Position numbers and translations under genes: made by a program. From positions 1-64,000 of the forward strand of contig JAOARQ010000057.1 of NCBI GenBank assembly GCA_025210455.1: a stretch of DNA of 64,000 nt. Direction: 5' to 3'. This stretch comes from Pelagimonas sp. (lineage in GTDB: Bacteria > Pseudomonadota > Alphaproteobacteria > Rhodobacterales > Rhodobacteraceae). Position 1 is the first letter of the stretch; the number at the start of each line of letters is the position of its first letter. This document shows, in pieces, positions 1 through 8,984 of this stretch. The notes beneath the pieces are model-generated. The model saw nothing but the letters and a program-made list of their open reading frames with translations. It ran no database searches and was not told the origin of the DNA.

Positions 1-270
1 CTTTTTATAGGCGGCATCCCAGATCTTTTGCTGGAACTCGGGCGAATAGGCCCCCAGCACCTCGGCTTCGTAATAGCCTTCATCGACCAGATAGCCCAGT
101 TTCTCTTCGAGCGAATGAAAGAACACGGTGTTCTGGTTCACATGCTGCAGAAAATACTGACGCGCGGCCATACGGTCAGCATCGAACCGGATATTGCCAT
201 CCCCATCATAGAGATTCAGCATCGCGTTCAGCGCGTGGTAATCCAGCTCGTTCAAGGCGTTGTCGAGCAT
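1..270 (-). CDS. nrdE: Class Ib ribonucleoside-diphosphate reductase alpha subunit NrdE, N-terminal part (cut by window edge)
   Basis: This is the large catalytic subunit that reduces ribonucleotides to deoxyribonucleotides together with NrdF. Only about 90 N-terminal residues are present. They begin [17 protein letters not shown] and contain YDADGN-like text ([14 protein letters not shown]) and a [12 protein letters not shown]-like stretch typical of NrdE N-termini. The ATG at 268-270 lies inside the end of nrdI, a 19-nt overlap that implies translational coupling. The order nrdH-nrdI-nrdE is the standard class Ib operon order. Family assignment is firm from context; the rest of the gene lies outside the window. 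Confidence 0.9.
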   Translation of the reverse strand, partial: MLDNALNELDYHALNAMLNLYDGDGNIRFDADRMAARQYFLQHVNQNTVFFHSLEEKLGYLVDEGYYEAEVLGAYSPEFQQKIWDAAYKK

Positions 271-680
271 AGCTCTCTCCCCAAGGTTTCCAGCCCCGTG
301 CGCACACGGGTGACATCTGTCGATGTGCCGGCCAGCTCAAATGTATAGAGCAGCGGCACTTTGCATTTCTCAGCGATAATGCGACCTGACAGCGCGTAGG
401 TCGCACCAAAATTTCGATTGCCGGTTCCGATGACCCCAACCAGATGTTCCCTGCGTACGGGATCGTTGAGGAAATGGATCACTTGTTTTGGCACCGCGCC
501 CCGTCCTTCGCCATCCGCATAGGTGGGGCAGACCAGAACAAAGGGGCCGTCGGGCTGTGGCAGTGGCTCGTCCGTAGAAATTGGAATGCGCATCGCAGGC
601 AGCCCGAGATGCGCAATAAATCTAGCAGTATTTCCAGATTTGGACGAGTAATAAATAACCGCTGGCAGCGGAGCGGTCAC
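252..680 (-). CDS. nrdI: NrdI, flavodoxin-like activator of class Ib ribonucleotide reductase
   Basis: NrdI is a small flavodoxin-like protein that supplies the oxidant used to assemble the dimanganese-tyrosyl radical cofactor of NrdF. The 142-residue product has the FMN phosphate-binding loop near the N-terminus ([12 protein letters not shown], about residues 10-21), the conserved [10 protein letters not shown] segment and [14 protein letters not shown], all hallmarks of NrdI. Length is normal for the family. It starts 5 nt after nrdH and overlaps nrdE, so the genes form one operon that should be under the upstream cobalamin riboswitch. Confidence 0.95.
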   Translation of the reverse strand: MTAPLPAVIYYSSKSGNTARFIAHLGLPAMRIPISTDEPLPQPDGPFVLVCPTYADGEGRGAVPKQVIHFLNDPVRREHLVGVIGTGNRNFGATYALSGRIIAEKCKVPLLYTFELAGTSTDVTRVRTGLETLGRELCSTTP

Positions 681-685
681 CGATC

Positions 686-907
686 TTATGCCAGACGGGC
701 GATCATGTCAGGGCGAAAGCCCGACCAGTGGTCGCCATCTGCAATCACAACAGGTGCCTGACGATAGCCCAGTTCCGTCACGGTGTTCATCGCGTCATCG
801 TCCTGCGTGAGGTCGATCACGTTATAGTTGATCCCCTTGGCATCCAACGCGCGTGTGGTGGCAGTGCACTGAACGCAGGCGGGTTTGGAATACACGGTGA
901 TGCTCAT
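686..907 (-). CDS. nrdH: NrdH, glutaredoxin-like electron donor for class Ib ribonucleotide reductase
   Basis: NrdH is a thioredoxin-reductase-dependent redoxin that reduces the NrdE active-site disulfide. The 73-residue protein begins MSITVYSKPACVQCTATTRAL with the CxxC redox motif (CVQC), and ends with WSGFRPDMI, the conserved NrdH C-terminal signature. The start at 907 is preferred over a longer upstream reading because it gives the family length and has an AGAGAG ribosome-binding sequence just upstream. First gene of the operon. Confidence 0.95.
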   Translation of the reverse strand: MSITVYSKPACVQCTATTRALDAKGINYNVIDLTQDDDAMNTVTELGYRQAPVVIADGDHWSGFRPDMIARLA

Positions 908-999
908 TGGGCGTCTCTCTCTTATTTGCTCAAGTCGAAGACGTTGCAGAATAGCTCTACATACGCCCTCGAACCCTCCGTTCGTGGTCATTTTCACGC

Positions 1000-1165
1000 T
1001 TGCGGCAGGTCTCCTGGCTAACGGGTCGACACCAAAACCAACCTTCCCGGGAGCAGCCCCAGTGGCCTATTCTGGTTTGGTTCACCGTTTACAGTTGCGG
1101 GGGCAGCGCCGGATTTTCACCGAACTTCCCTCTTAGCCTTCGACAGGAATCGAAAGAACCGAAGC
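1000..1165 (-). promoter_or_regulatory. Cobalamin (AdoCbl) riboswitch upstream of nrdHIE
   Basis: Read on the minus strand, the segment has the class features in order: GGTGAAAATCCGG, CTGCCCCCGCAACTGTAA, a GCCACTGG block, CCGGGAAGG, and GCCAGGAGACCTGCC near 1003-1018. These are the conserved boxes of the B12 riboswitch core. It lies about 95 nt upstream of the nrdH start. Cobalamin should switch the class Ib reductase off, which makes sense if the organism also has a B12-dependent class II enzyme (an inference; no nrdJ is in this window). Confidence 0.95.
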
Positions 1166-1171
1166 AACATC

Positions 1172-1201
1172 ATATTGATGTGAATGGGGTGTGAGTGTCA
1201 A
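1172..1201 (-). promoter_or_regulatory. Candidate sigma70-type promoter for the nrd operon
   Basis: On the minus strand TTGACA (1196-1201) is followed after 18 nt by CAATAT (1172-1177), just ahead of the riboswitch. A consensus -35 with a fair -10 and correct placement support it. The transcription start has not been shown. Confidence 0.5.
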
Positions 1202-1618
1202 TATTTAGAGTTTTCTTGACAAATCTGGCAGGGGTGTCTTTGGAAGAGACTCAGGTGATTTGACCTGTGGAAAAGCCTGTGAGCTGACGCTGGATCCCCC
1301 TATCAAAACAAAAAGATAGAAGGCAAGGCCGGGGTGGGGATTGCCACAAAATAAATCCATGAGATTCTTTTTCGAGGGGTAATTTCGTATGTGTTTCCCA
1401 GCGAAGGGATAGGTCGGGCTTGTGTCCGCTTCGCAACGTCAAAATCAGCTCTGGTGGGCAGGGGGATCCCCTAGTTAAAAGGTCAGCTTATATGCTGAGA
1501 TGCACACTCATAGCGGGTGGAGGTGAAAATTCCGCCCTGCTTTTCACCGCTGAACTGTATCTCTTGGACCACCTGCATTATAAAGTGGCAGTTGCCCCTG
1601 TTCGGATGATCCACCCCC
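1202..1618. other. Intergenic region, 417 bp, no gene recognised
   Basis: It lies between the nrd promoter and the LysR gene. Short open readings on both strands have no recognisable protein character. It presumably holds the LysR gene promoter; I see no clear operator or hairpin. Confidence 0.4.
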
Positions 1619-2593
1619 ATGCCACGCCCCTCTGCCCCCAAAGATCTTAGCCTGAAATGGCTGGAAATCTTTCAGATCTGCGCGCAGAAGGGATCGTTGC
1701 AGGCCGCCGCCGAGGATACCGGGCTGACGATCAGCACTGTGTCGCACCACCTGCGCAATCTTGAAGACCATCTGGGGGTCGAGCTGTTCAATCATGCCCG
1801 CAGACCCATGGTGCTGACCCCAAAGGGGCAGGTGTTTTTGCGCAATATCGACGATGCGCTTTACAGCATTCGCAAAGCCAAGGCCGAGGCTTCGTCTGGT
1901 AGCATCGCCGAGGCAAGTTATCTGCGCATGGGAACGATTCAGGATTTCGAAAGCGACATCGTGCCTGAACTGGCGGTGTTCCTGTCGCGCAATATGCCCT
2001 CATGTGCCTTTCTGTATCAGACCGATTCCAGCCTTGCGATTATCGAGATGCTGCGCAATCGCCATCTGGATCTGGGAATTACGACAACACCGGATGACCG
2101 GCTGCGCGATCTTCAGGATCGTCCGTTGCTGCGGGATCCCTTTGTTGTGGTTCTGCCAAGATTTAACGAACAGTCGCTGAGTGACATTGTCGAAGGGCGC
2201 ACCCGGCTGCCTTTCCTGCGCTTTTCCAGCAATCTGATTATCTCGCGGCAGATTGAATCGCAGATGCGCAGGCTGGGGCTGCGCGCGCCTTCGAATTTTG
2301 AATGCAGCAACAATCAAACGCTGATGGCCATGGTTGCGGCAGGCGCTGGCTGGACCATCACCACCCCGCTGCTGTTTTCGCGCGCGGAACAGTTTAAAGC
2401 CAAGCTGGCGATGCACCGCTTTCCCGGCAAAAGCTTTTCCCGCACTCTGGCGATTGTCGCCACCCCGGATTGCTCGCGCTCGGTTCTGGAACTGATCGAC
2501 ACAAAGATGCGCGCGCTGATCTCGGATAAGGTGATTTCAGCCCAGCTTGAAACAACGCCCTGGCTGGCGGATAGTTTCAAGCTGGTGGATTAA
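1619..2593 (+). CDS. LysR-family transcriptional regulator
   Basis: This 324-residue protein has an N-terminal winged helix-turn-helix (residues about 10-70: WLEIFQICAQKGSLQAAAEDTG, then ISTVSHHLRNLEDHLG, then LFNHARRPMVLTPKG), followed by a periplasmic-binding-protein-like effector domain. Length is standard for LysR regulators. It converges with the MttB-like gene and heads the catabolic cluster, so it probably controls the divergent promoter at about 4130-4315. The effector is likely the cluster's substrate or an intermediate (inference). Confidence 0.9.
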   Translation: MPRPSAPKDLSLKWLEIFQICAQKGSLQAAAEDTGLTISTVSHHLRNLEDHLGVELFNHARRPMVLTPKGQVFLRNIDDALYSIRKAKAEASSGSIAEASYLRMGTIQDFESDIVPELAVFLSRNMPSCAFLYQTDSSLAIIEMLRNRHLDLGITTTPDDRLRDLQDRPLLRDPFVVVLPRFNEQSLSDIVEGRTRLPFLRFSSNLIISRQIESQMRRLGLRAPSNFECSNNQTLMAMVAAGAGWTITTPLLFSRAEQFKAKLAMHRFPGKSFSRTLAIVATPDCSRSVLELIDTKMRALISDKVISAQLETTPWLADSFKLVD

Positions 2594-2605
2594 TGGATCT
2601 GAATC

Positions 2606-4126
2606 TTAGATCACGATATTGAACCGCGCCCGAATTTCCTTTTCCTGATCTGGTGTCAGATAGCTGGGCTGGTGGTCGCGCAGGATTTCGCGTGCTTTGG
2701 CATTGGCCCGTGCCCAGGCATCTTTTGCCCCGTTTTCGGCCCACGTGCGCGGGTCATCGCGATCGGCCAGAGACGGATAGAAATAGTCCCGTTCCATGGC
2801 GGAATAGGTGTGCTGGCCACCCAGAAAATGGCCTTCGCCCAGCACAGCGTCGCAGATCGCATCAAAGCCAAGGTTTTCGTCGGTCACTTCGATCCCACGC
2901 AGCGCGCGGTAGGTGTTGGAATGCATCTCATCATCCAGCACAAAGGCTTCGAAACTGGCCCCCAGCAGCGAGGCTGTCATGCCCGAGCTTTCATAGATCA
3001 GATTCCCCCCGGCCAGCGCCGCCGCCATCGAGGTGATACCCTTTTCCATGCCATATTGCGCGTCGATGGCCTTGGCGTCGCTCATAGAGCAGGCCACGCC
3101 CGACGGAAGCCCGAGCCAGTTCGACAACTGCGCCGAGGCGGCATTCAGCACAGCTGTTTCGCCACTGCCGCCGGAAAAGGCCCCGGTGCGCAGGTCGATC
3201 ACCAGCGGCCAGTTGGAAAACACCATGGGAAAGCCGGGCTGAATCGCATGCACCATCAGCAGGCTGGCCAGCGTTTCCGCCAGTGATTGCGCGAGGAAAC
3301 CGGCCAATGTCGCGGGCGCGGTCGCCCCGGCCTGTGCAGCGGTGATGCAGGACATGGGGATGTTATGTTTGATGCATTCATAGACCACATCCACCGCATC
3401 TTCCCCATAGCGCATGGGGGAAATCATCGGGCTGATATGGGCTTTCATAAAGGGGCGCTGTGAAAAGGCACCGGGTCCGCCAGCCGCGATATCCAGCATC
3501 TCAACAATCGGGGCCACATGTTCCGCAAGCGTGAAGGATGTCGCTGTTGGCTTGGTGGTGTTTTTGAGCAGGGCAAAGACGGTGTTGACATCGAGATCAT
3601 AATTGTCAGGCACATCGGTGGCGACACAACAGCGGGTGAACCAGCTGACATTGGCCAGTGTGTCTTGCAGCCGGGTGAAGTCGTGCAAGTCTTGCAGGGT
3701 CGATGGACGGTAAAGCGCGCTGTCCATATCCAGTGTCTGCACAGCTGCGCCGCCGGTGCCGAAGTACACTTTGTTGCCGCCCACGGTGATCGACCGTTCA
3801 GGATCGCGCCCGTGCAGGGTAAAGGTTTTGGCGGCCTGATCTATCGCCTCTTCCACCAGTTTCGGGGGAAACAGCACCCGGCCTTTGCCATTGTCAATCG
3901 CACCAATCGCCAGCAGATCCGTGAACAACCGATCTGGCACATCGCCGATGCCCAGCTTTTCCAGCAGATCCAGCGCCGTATCATAGATCCGGCGCAGATC
4001 CTGTTCGCTAAGTGGTTTATAGGCCCCTCCCATTTGGCCGGGTGGGCAGGGATCGACCGCAGGTTTTGCAGCGCGCTGTGCCAGACGTTCCCGACGCCCA
4101 CCTCTTTTTCCGCGCTGTCCTGCCAT
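2606..4126 (-). CDS. MttB-superfamily (trimethylamine methyltransferase-like) protein, non-pyrrolysine type
   Basis: This 506-residue protein matches the MttB superfamily through its whole length: an N-terminal YKPLSEQDLRRIYDTALDLLEKLGIG region, the FGTGGAAVQTLD stretch, HISPMISPMRYGEDAV, and the C-terminal GGQHTYSAMERDYFYP block. The frame is open without an internal TAG, so it is a non-pyrrolysine member of the kind that includes glycine betaine methyltransferases. Members normally hand a methyl group to a corrinoid protein, but no corrinoid protein or activase gene is visible nearby. It is divergent from a GcvT-type flavoprotein, suggesting demethylation of a quaternary or tertiary amine. 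The substrate is unknown. Confidence 0.85.
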   Translation of the reverse strand: MAGQRGKRGGRRERLAQRAAKPAVDPCPPGQMGGAYKPLSEQDLRRIYDTALDLLEKLGIGDVPDRLFTDLLAIGAIDNGKGRVLFPPKLVEEAIDQAAKTFTLHGRDPERSITVGGNKVYFGTGGAAVQTLDMDSALYRPSTLQDLHDFTRLQDTLANVSWFTRCCVATDVPDNYDLDVNTVFALLKNTTKPTATSFTLAEHVAPIVEMLDIAAGGPGAFSQRPFMKAHISPMISPMRYGEDAVDVVYECIKHNIPMSCITAAQAGATAPATLAGFLAQSLAETLASLLMVHAIQPGFPMVFSNWPLVIDLRTGAFSGGSGETAVLNAASAQLSNWLGLPSGVACSMSDAKAIDAQYGMEKGITSMAAALAGGNLIYESSGMTASLLGASFEAFVLDDEMHSNTYRALRGIEVTDENLGFDAICDAVLGEGHFLGGQHTYSAMERDYFYPSLADRDDPRTWAENGAKDAWARANAKAREILRDHQPSYLTPDQEKEIRARFNIVI

Positions 4127-4204
4127 ACCCGCCCCTTTTTACATGTGGTTCTGTGCCTGATCCAACTGGCGGCATCTGCTGCAAGGCAAGGAGATTTGGA
4201 TTTT

Positions 4205-4219
4205 TTCGATAAAAACGAA
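4205..4219. promoter_or_regulatory. Candidate LysR-type operator (TTCG-N7-CGAA dyad)
   Basis: In the divergent spacer between the MttB-like and DMGDH-like genes there is an interrupted dyad, TTCG ATAAAAA CGAA, which contains the T-N11-A pattern of LysR boxes; a further CGAA follows about 10 bp on. Position in the only divergent promoter region of the cluster fits. No experimental support. Confidence 0.35.
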
Positions 4220-4315
4220 TTCTAGTTACGAAAGTTTGAGAATAATGGTGTGAAAATTGCCATGCTTGATAATCTGCGCCCCTATTTCCCAGAAATTCGT
4301 CGGGGAGAAAGACAG

Positions 4316-6751
4316 ATGAAAACGCGGACCAAAGTTGTTGTCATCGGTGGCGGCATCGCTGGCTGTTCAACGCTTTACCACCTGACACAGGAAGGCTGGA
4401 GCGATGTTGTGCTGGTTGAGCGCAACGAACTGACCAGCGGTACCACCTGGCATTCTGCGGCTCAGGTGACCAATTTTGGCATGAACCAGACCATGGTGGG
4501 TCTGAAGACCCATTCCATCAAGCTGTATAAAGAGCTGTCTGAAAACCCCGAGTATCCGATCAATTATCACCACGCAGATGGGGGGATCCGTCTGGCGAAT
4601 ACCGAAGCGCAGATGCAGGGCTATCGGCACTTTTCTTCGATGGCGCGGGGGATGGGCGTGGATTTCGAAGTGATCGACGCCGAAGAATGCGCCCGCCGTC
4701 ACCCGCTGATTTCTACCACAAATCTGCTGGGCGGGCTTTGGGATCCGCTGGATGGGGATATCGACCCGGCGCAGCTGTGTCAGGCGCTGGCCTATCACGC
4801 CCGCAAGGCCGGGGCTGAGGTCTATCGCAACACGCCCGTGACGGCGCTGACGCAGCACAAGGATGATACTTGGACGGTGCATACTGAACATGGCGATATC
4901 GACTGCGATATCGTGGTGAATGCCTGCGGCTATCGCGTAAACGAGGTAGGCGCGATGATGGGTGTGCATCACCCGGTTGCCTCGATGGAGCACCAGTATT
5001 TCCTGACCGAAGATATCCCTGAGATCGCCGCGGCCGGCCATCGCATGCCACTGCTGCGCTGCCCGATCAGCGATTACTACAGCCGGCAGGAAAAGGGCGG
5101 GTTGCTGGTCGGTTTCTATGAACAGGACTGCAAAACCTGGGGCATGGACGGGATCGACCCAAACTTTGTCAATGCGCTGTGCCCGGATGATCTGGATCGG
5201 GTTATGGATGTGCTGGCCGGGGCGTTTGAGCGCATGCCTGCACTGGCTGAAACCGGTATTCGTTCGATTGTGAATGGGCCGATCACCTATACCATCGACG
5301 GTGCGCCATTGGTCGGGCCGATCCCCGGCAAGCGCAATGCCTTCTGCATCATCGGGCTGCGTGCGGGTCTGGGCGAAGGCGGCGGCCATGGTTGGCTGCT
5401 TGCCCAGCAGATCGTGCATGGCGAAGCCTGCTATGACACCTGGTGTCTTGATCCGCGCCGCTTTACCGGCCATGCCAATGTAGAGCTGACCTCGCTGAAG
5501 GCGATCGAAGACTATCAGAACGAGTTCCGCTTTCACTTTCCACATGAACACCGCCCCGCCGGGCGCAATGCCAAAACCACACCGCTGACCCCGGTGATGG
5601 CGGCAGAAGGCGCTGAGTTCACTGTGGTGAATGGCTGGGAGCGGGTGGATTACGTCAAACCCAGCGCGGATTTCCATCCGACGCTTGGCTTTGATTTTGA
5701 TGAAGCTTTTGATGTGGTTGCCGGTGAAATCAAAAACCTGCAACAGAATGTGGGCCTATGCGAAGTGAACGGTTTCAACCGTCTGGAAATTACGGGCGCG
5801 GATCGGCACAGCTTTCTTGATCGCATGTTCTGCGGCGCGGTGACAAAGCGTGATGGCCGGGTGGGGCTGGGCTATCTGCTGAACCACCACGGCATGATCA
5901 AGGGTGAAGCAACCGTGGCCAATTTGCCTGCCTCGGATCGCGGGCCTGCGCGTGTCTGGTATGGCTCTGCGGCGGCCAGCGAATATCACGATATGGATTG
6001 GCTGACCCAGCACATCCGCGCGGATGAAGATGTGCAGATCAAGTCATTGACCAATGATCAGACCATTCTTGTTCTGGCAGGCCCAAAAGCCCGTGATGTG
6101 CTGTCGGCCTGTGCGCGTGGCGATTGGTCGGCGCAGGCCTTCCCGTGGTTGTCTGCGCGTGAGTGTTTTATCGGCTATGTTCCGGCAACGGTTCTGGGGG
6201 TTAGTTTTTCCGGGGAACTGGCCTACGAGATCCATGTGCCCAACAACGCGCTTTATGCCGCCTATCTGGCACTACGCGAGGCTGGCGCGGCGCATGGCAT
6301 GACCCTATTTGGCGCCCGCGCCGTTGAATCCATGCGGATGGAGAAGGGGTTTCTCCACTGGAAGACCGATCTGCTCACCGAATTTGACCCCTTCGAGACC
6401 GGGCTGGATCGGTTTATCAAACTGGACAAGGAAGAGTTCATCGGCAAGGCCGCTTTGCAGGACCGTCATGCCAATGGCCCGCAGAAAAAGCTGGTGACGC
6501 TGAAAATTGACACAACCAAAGCGCCTGCGTATGGCGGGGCCTCGCTGATGCAGGGCGACGCGGTTGTGGGCACGATCACTTCGGGCGACTGGGGGCACCG
6601 GGTTGGAATGAATCTGGCCTATGCCTTTGTGAACCCCAAGTTTTCCGAGGTGGGTAGCCGCATGATGCTTGATCTATGTGGTGATCTGATCGAGGCTGAA
6701 GTGATCGCACCTTCGCCCTATGACCCTGAATATGGCTTGATGCGCGCCTGA
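4316..6751 (+). CDS. Dimethylglycine/sarcosine dehydrogenase-like flavoprotein with C-terminal GcvT domain
   Basis: This 811-residue enzyme has an N-terminal FAD-binding DAO fold (VVVIGGGIAGCSTLYHL at residues about 6-22, SGTTWHSAAQV with the histidine that carries covalent FAD in DMGDH relatives) and a C-terminal aminomethyltransferase (GcvT) half from about residue 430, including GELAYEIHVP and GARAVESMRMEKGF. Such enzymes oxidatively remove N-methyl groups and pass the one-carbon unit to tetrahydrofolate. The ATG at 4316 is chosen because GGGAGA lies just upstream and the Rossmann motif then starts at the usual distance. Divergent from the MttB-like gene; probably co-transcribed with the next gene. 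Substrate within the family is not certain. Confidence 0.9.
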   Translation: MKTRTKVVVIGGGIAGCSTLYHLTQEGWSDVVLVERNELTSGTTWHSAAQVTNFGMNQTMVGLKTHSIKLYKELSENPEYPINYHHADGGIRLANTEAQMQGYRHFSSMARGMGVDFEVIDAEECARRHPLISTTNLLGGLWDPLDGDIDPAQLCQALAYHARKAGAEVYRNTPVTALTQHKDDTWTVHTEHGDIDCDIVVNACGYRVNEVGAMMGVHHPVASMEHQYFLTEDIPEIAAAGHRMPLLRCPISDYYSRQEKGGLLVGFYEQDCKTWGMDGIDPNFVNALCPDDLDRVMDVLAGAFERMPALAETGIRSIVNGPITYTIDGAPLVGPIPGKRNAFCIIGLRAGLGEGGGHGWLLAQQIVHGEACYDTWCLDPRRFTGHANVELTSLKAIEDYQNEFRFHFPHEHRPAGRNAKTTPLTPVMAAEGAEFTVVNGWERVDYVKPSADFHPTLGFDFDEAFDVVAGEIKNLQQNVGLCEVNGFNRLEITGADRHSFLDRMFCGAVTKRDGRVGLGYLLNHHGMIKGEATVANLPASDRGPARVWYGSAAASEYHDMDWLTQHIRADEDVQIKSLTNDQTILVLAGPKARDVLSACARGDWSAQAFPWLSARECFIGYVPATVLGVSFSGELAYEIHVPNNALYAAYLALREAGAAHGMTLFGARAVESMRMEKGFLHWKTDLLTEFDPFETGLDRFIKLDKEEFIGKAALQDRHANGPQKKLVTLKIDTTKAPAYGGASLMQGDAVVGTITSGDWGHRVGMNLAYAFVNPKFSEVGSRMMLDLCGDLIEAEVIAPSPYDPEYGLMRA

Positions 6752-6785
6752 GCGCTGCCCGCAACTTTCAACATGAGCTGACCCA

Positions 6786-8063
6786 ATGGCCATTACCTAT
6801 CTTAAAAAGGCCGCGCCCCGGCCTGCGACGGAAAACAGCGATATCCGCGATATCGTGGCCGTGATGCTGCACAACATCCAGCGCGAAGGCGAAGAGGCCG
6901 TGCGCCGCTATGCGCAAACGCTGGATGGCTGGACCGGGGATATCGTTTTGTCCGATGAGGAACGCGCCGCCGCCTGCGCGCGGGTTCCACAGGATCTGAA
7001 AGAGGATATCCAGTTCGCACACGCCAATATCCGCCGCTTTGCCGAGGCGCAAAAGGCGACTTTGGGAGAATGTGAGGTTGAAATCATCCCGGGTCTGATC
7101 GCGGGGCAAAAGCAGATTCCTGTTGCAAGTGCAGGGTGTTACGTGCCGGGCGGGCGCTATAGCCATATCGCCAGTGCCCTGATGACAATCACAACGGCCA
7201 AGGTAGCCGGGGTCAATCATATCACCGCTGTATCGCCCACTCGGCCTGACGTGGGGATCCCGGATGCGATTGTTTATGCGATGGATCTGTGTGGGGCCGA
7301 TCTGATCCTGAATATCGGTGGGGTGCAGGCGATTGCGGCGATGGCGCAGGGGCTGTTTGGGGCGCAACCGGCGGATATTCTTGTGGGGCCGGGGAATGCC
7401 TATGTGGCTGAAGCCAAGCGCATGCTGTTTGGCGAAGTGGGCATTGATATGTTCGCTGGGCCGACAGATTCGCTGGTGATTGCGGATCAGTCCGCGGATA
7501 TCAAAACCGTTGCCTGGGATCTGGTCAGCCAGGCGGAACATGGGGCCGACAGCCCGGTGTGGCTGGTCACCACCTGCAAAAACCTCGCGCAGGGTGTCAT
7601 GGCGATTGCCGAAGATCTGATCCGCGAATTACCTGAGCCAAATCAAACGGTTGCTCGTCAATCATGGGCCGACCGCGCCGAGGTTATGCTATGTGATACA
7701 TGTGAGGAAGCGGCGGGGGTGAGCGACCGTTATGCGCCGGAACATCTGCAGGTTCAGGACGAGGATCTGGACTGGTGGCTGGGGCGGTTATCGGCCTATG
7801 GATCGCTGTTTCTGGGCAAAGAGACCACGGTGTCCTTTGGCGATAAGACATCGGGGCCAAACCATGTTCTGCCGACCAGCGGCGCTGCGCGCTATACGGG
7901 GGGGCTTTCGGTGCATAAGTTCACAAAAACAGTGACTTGGCAGAGATGTTCGGCTGAGGCAGCGGATGAGCTGGCCAAGCGCACCGCCCGGATCAGCCGC
8001 ATGGAAGGCATGGAAGGACACGCCCGCGCGGCAGAGCTGCGGCTGCTGCCAGATAAGGGCTGA
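6786..8063 (+). CDS. Histidinol dehydrogenase-like NAD-dependent dehydrogenase (HisD paralogue)
   Basis: This 425-residue protein is a full HisD-family enzyme: PGGRYSHIASALM, GPGNAYVAEAKRMLFG, SQAEHGADS with zinc-ligand/catalytic residues, and GPNHVLPTSGAARYTGGLSVHKF are all present. Its place in a catabolic cluster 34 nt after the DMGDH-like gene, with no his genes around, argues for a paralogue that oxidises some other amino alcohol or alcohol, as known for HpsN-type HisD paralogues. True histidine biosynthesis cannot be excluded by sequence alone. Confidence 0.85.
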   Translation: MAITYLKKAAPRPATENSDIRDIVAVMLHNIQREGEEAVRRYAQTLDGWTGDIVLSDEERAAACARVPQDLKEDIQFAHANIRRFAEAQKATLGECEVEIIPGLIAGQKQIPVASAGCYVPGGRYSHIASALMTITTAKVAGVNHITAVSPTRPDVGIPDAIVYAMDLCGADLILNIGGVQAIAAMAQGLFGAQPADILVGPGNAYVAEAKRMLFGEVGIDMFAGPTDSLVIADQSADIKTVAWDLVSQAEHGADSPVWLVTTCKNLAQGVMAIAEDLIRELPEPNQTVARQSWADRAEVMLCDTCEEAAGVSDRYAPEHLQVQDEDLDWWLGRLSAYGSLFLGKETTVSFGDKTSGPNHVLPTSGAARYTGGLSVHKFTKTVTWQRCSAEAADELAKRTARISRMEGMEGHARAAELRLLPDKG

Positions 8064-8326
8064 GCGGCTGTTCAGATAGGTTAACGTGCCCCAGAAATCA
8101 GAGGGCACAATTCATGCACATCCTATGCACAACCCATGCATATGCGATGTGGTTAAGAGTTGGCGGGTGGTGCGTTGAGACAGGTTAAATTGTGTTCAAC
8201 AGCTGCCTGCGCTTGAGGGTATATGGCGCTGGGCGCACAGCAGCTATGATGGTCACTGCGCGCCGATTGCGTTGAAAACCTCGTTTTGGATGGGTCACGA
8301 ACGACGGATTCAATTCCACCATACTA
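8064..8326. other. Intergenic stretch ahead of the IS remnant
   Basis: No gene recognised. It contains repeated ATGCAC/ATGCAT words around 8113-8145. It is the 3' spacer of the HisD-like gene. Confidence 0.4.
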
Positions 8327-8984
8327 GGTCGTGTTGACATTCAGGATCCCCCGAAGCTTCTGTTTGTGACTCAAGCTGGCGACTGGATGGGGGCAGCATG
8401 ATTGAGCAGACAGGAATTGAGTTATGACGTGTGGGCAAAGATGGACGTCCATTTGCCTGGCAAGACTTCATGCCATGGGCGAGCCGGGCTTTGAGTACGT
8501 CTTTGCAGACAGCACCATCCTGCGCACTCATCAACACAGTTCGGGCGCTCAAAAAGGGGGCTGAGACGCAAGCGTTAGCTCGTTCCCGAGGTGGGATCAG
8601 CCGCAAAACCCACCTCGCAACCGATGCGCCTGGCTATCCTGTCCGCCTGATCCTGACCGGTGGGCACCGCAATGACATCACACAGATTGAGCCGCTTCTG
8701 GATGGATCGCAGGTGGATTTTGTTCTCGTGGACAAAGGCTATGATGGGGCGCGTGCGATGGAAGCCATCGCCGCAGCAGGAGCAACCCCAGTTGTTCCAC
8801 GACGATCCACCACTGCATCATGGCGGGCATTTGATGCACATCTGTACAAAGAGCGCAACGCGGTTGAGCGCTTCTTTAGCAAAATCAAACACCTCCGCTG
8901 CATCGCCACTCGACACGACAAAGTGGCAAGGAATTACCCAGGGTTCACGAACCTCGTCTGCGCCCTCAAATGGTGCACCTGACC
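8327..8984 (+). mobile_element. Decayed IS5-family (IS427-group-like) insertion sequence
   Basis: The element is flanked by CTA on both sides (8324-8326 and 8985-8987), the short target duplication typical of this group. Its ends are imperfect inverted repeats (GGTCGTGTTGA at the left, GGTCAGGTGCA as complement of the right). At 658 bp it is shorter than usual relatives, and the transposase is broken. The right target copy coincides with the stop codon of the ArgE-like gene. Confidence 0.8.
8431..8982 (+). pseudogene. IS5-family DDE transposase, internally deleted and frameshifted
   Basis: The C-terminal half reads well (RSRGGISRKTHLATDAPGYP, VDKGYDG with the second Asp, ERFFSKIKHLRCIATRHDK with the Glu). 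The first catalytic Asp block (FADSTILRTHQHSSGAQKGG) is present but in a different frame, about 8493-8562. Most of the N-terminal DNA-binding part is missing. At least one frameshift plus a deletion means it is inactive. Confidence 0.85.

Noticed and set aside
1420-1650. Short frame upstream of the LysR gene
   Set aside because: No ribosome-binding site or protein-like pattern; overlaps the LysR start.
2606-4126. Pyrrolysine-containing MttB
   Set aside because: The gene reads full length without an in-frame TAG.
8064-8326. Possible fragment of a second insertion sequence
   Set aside because: Some words look like IS ends, but there is no paired inverted repeat and no transposase text.
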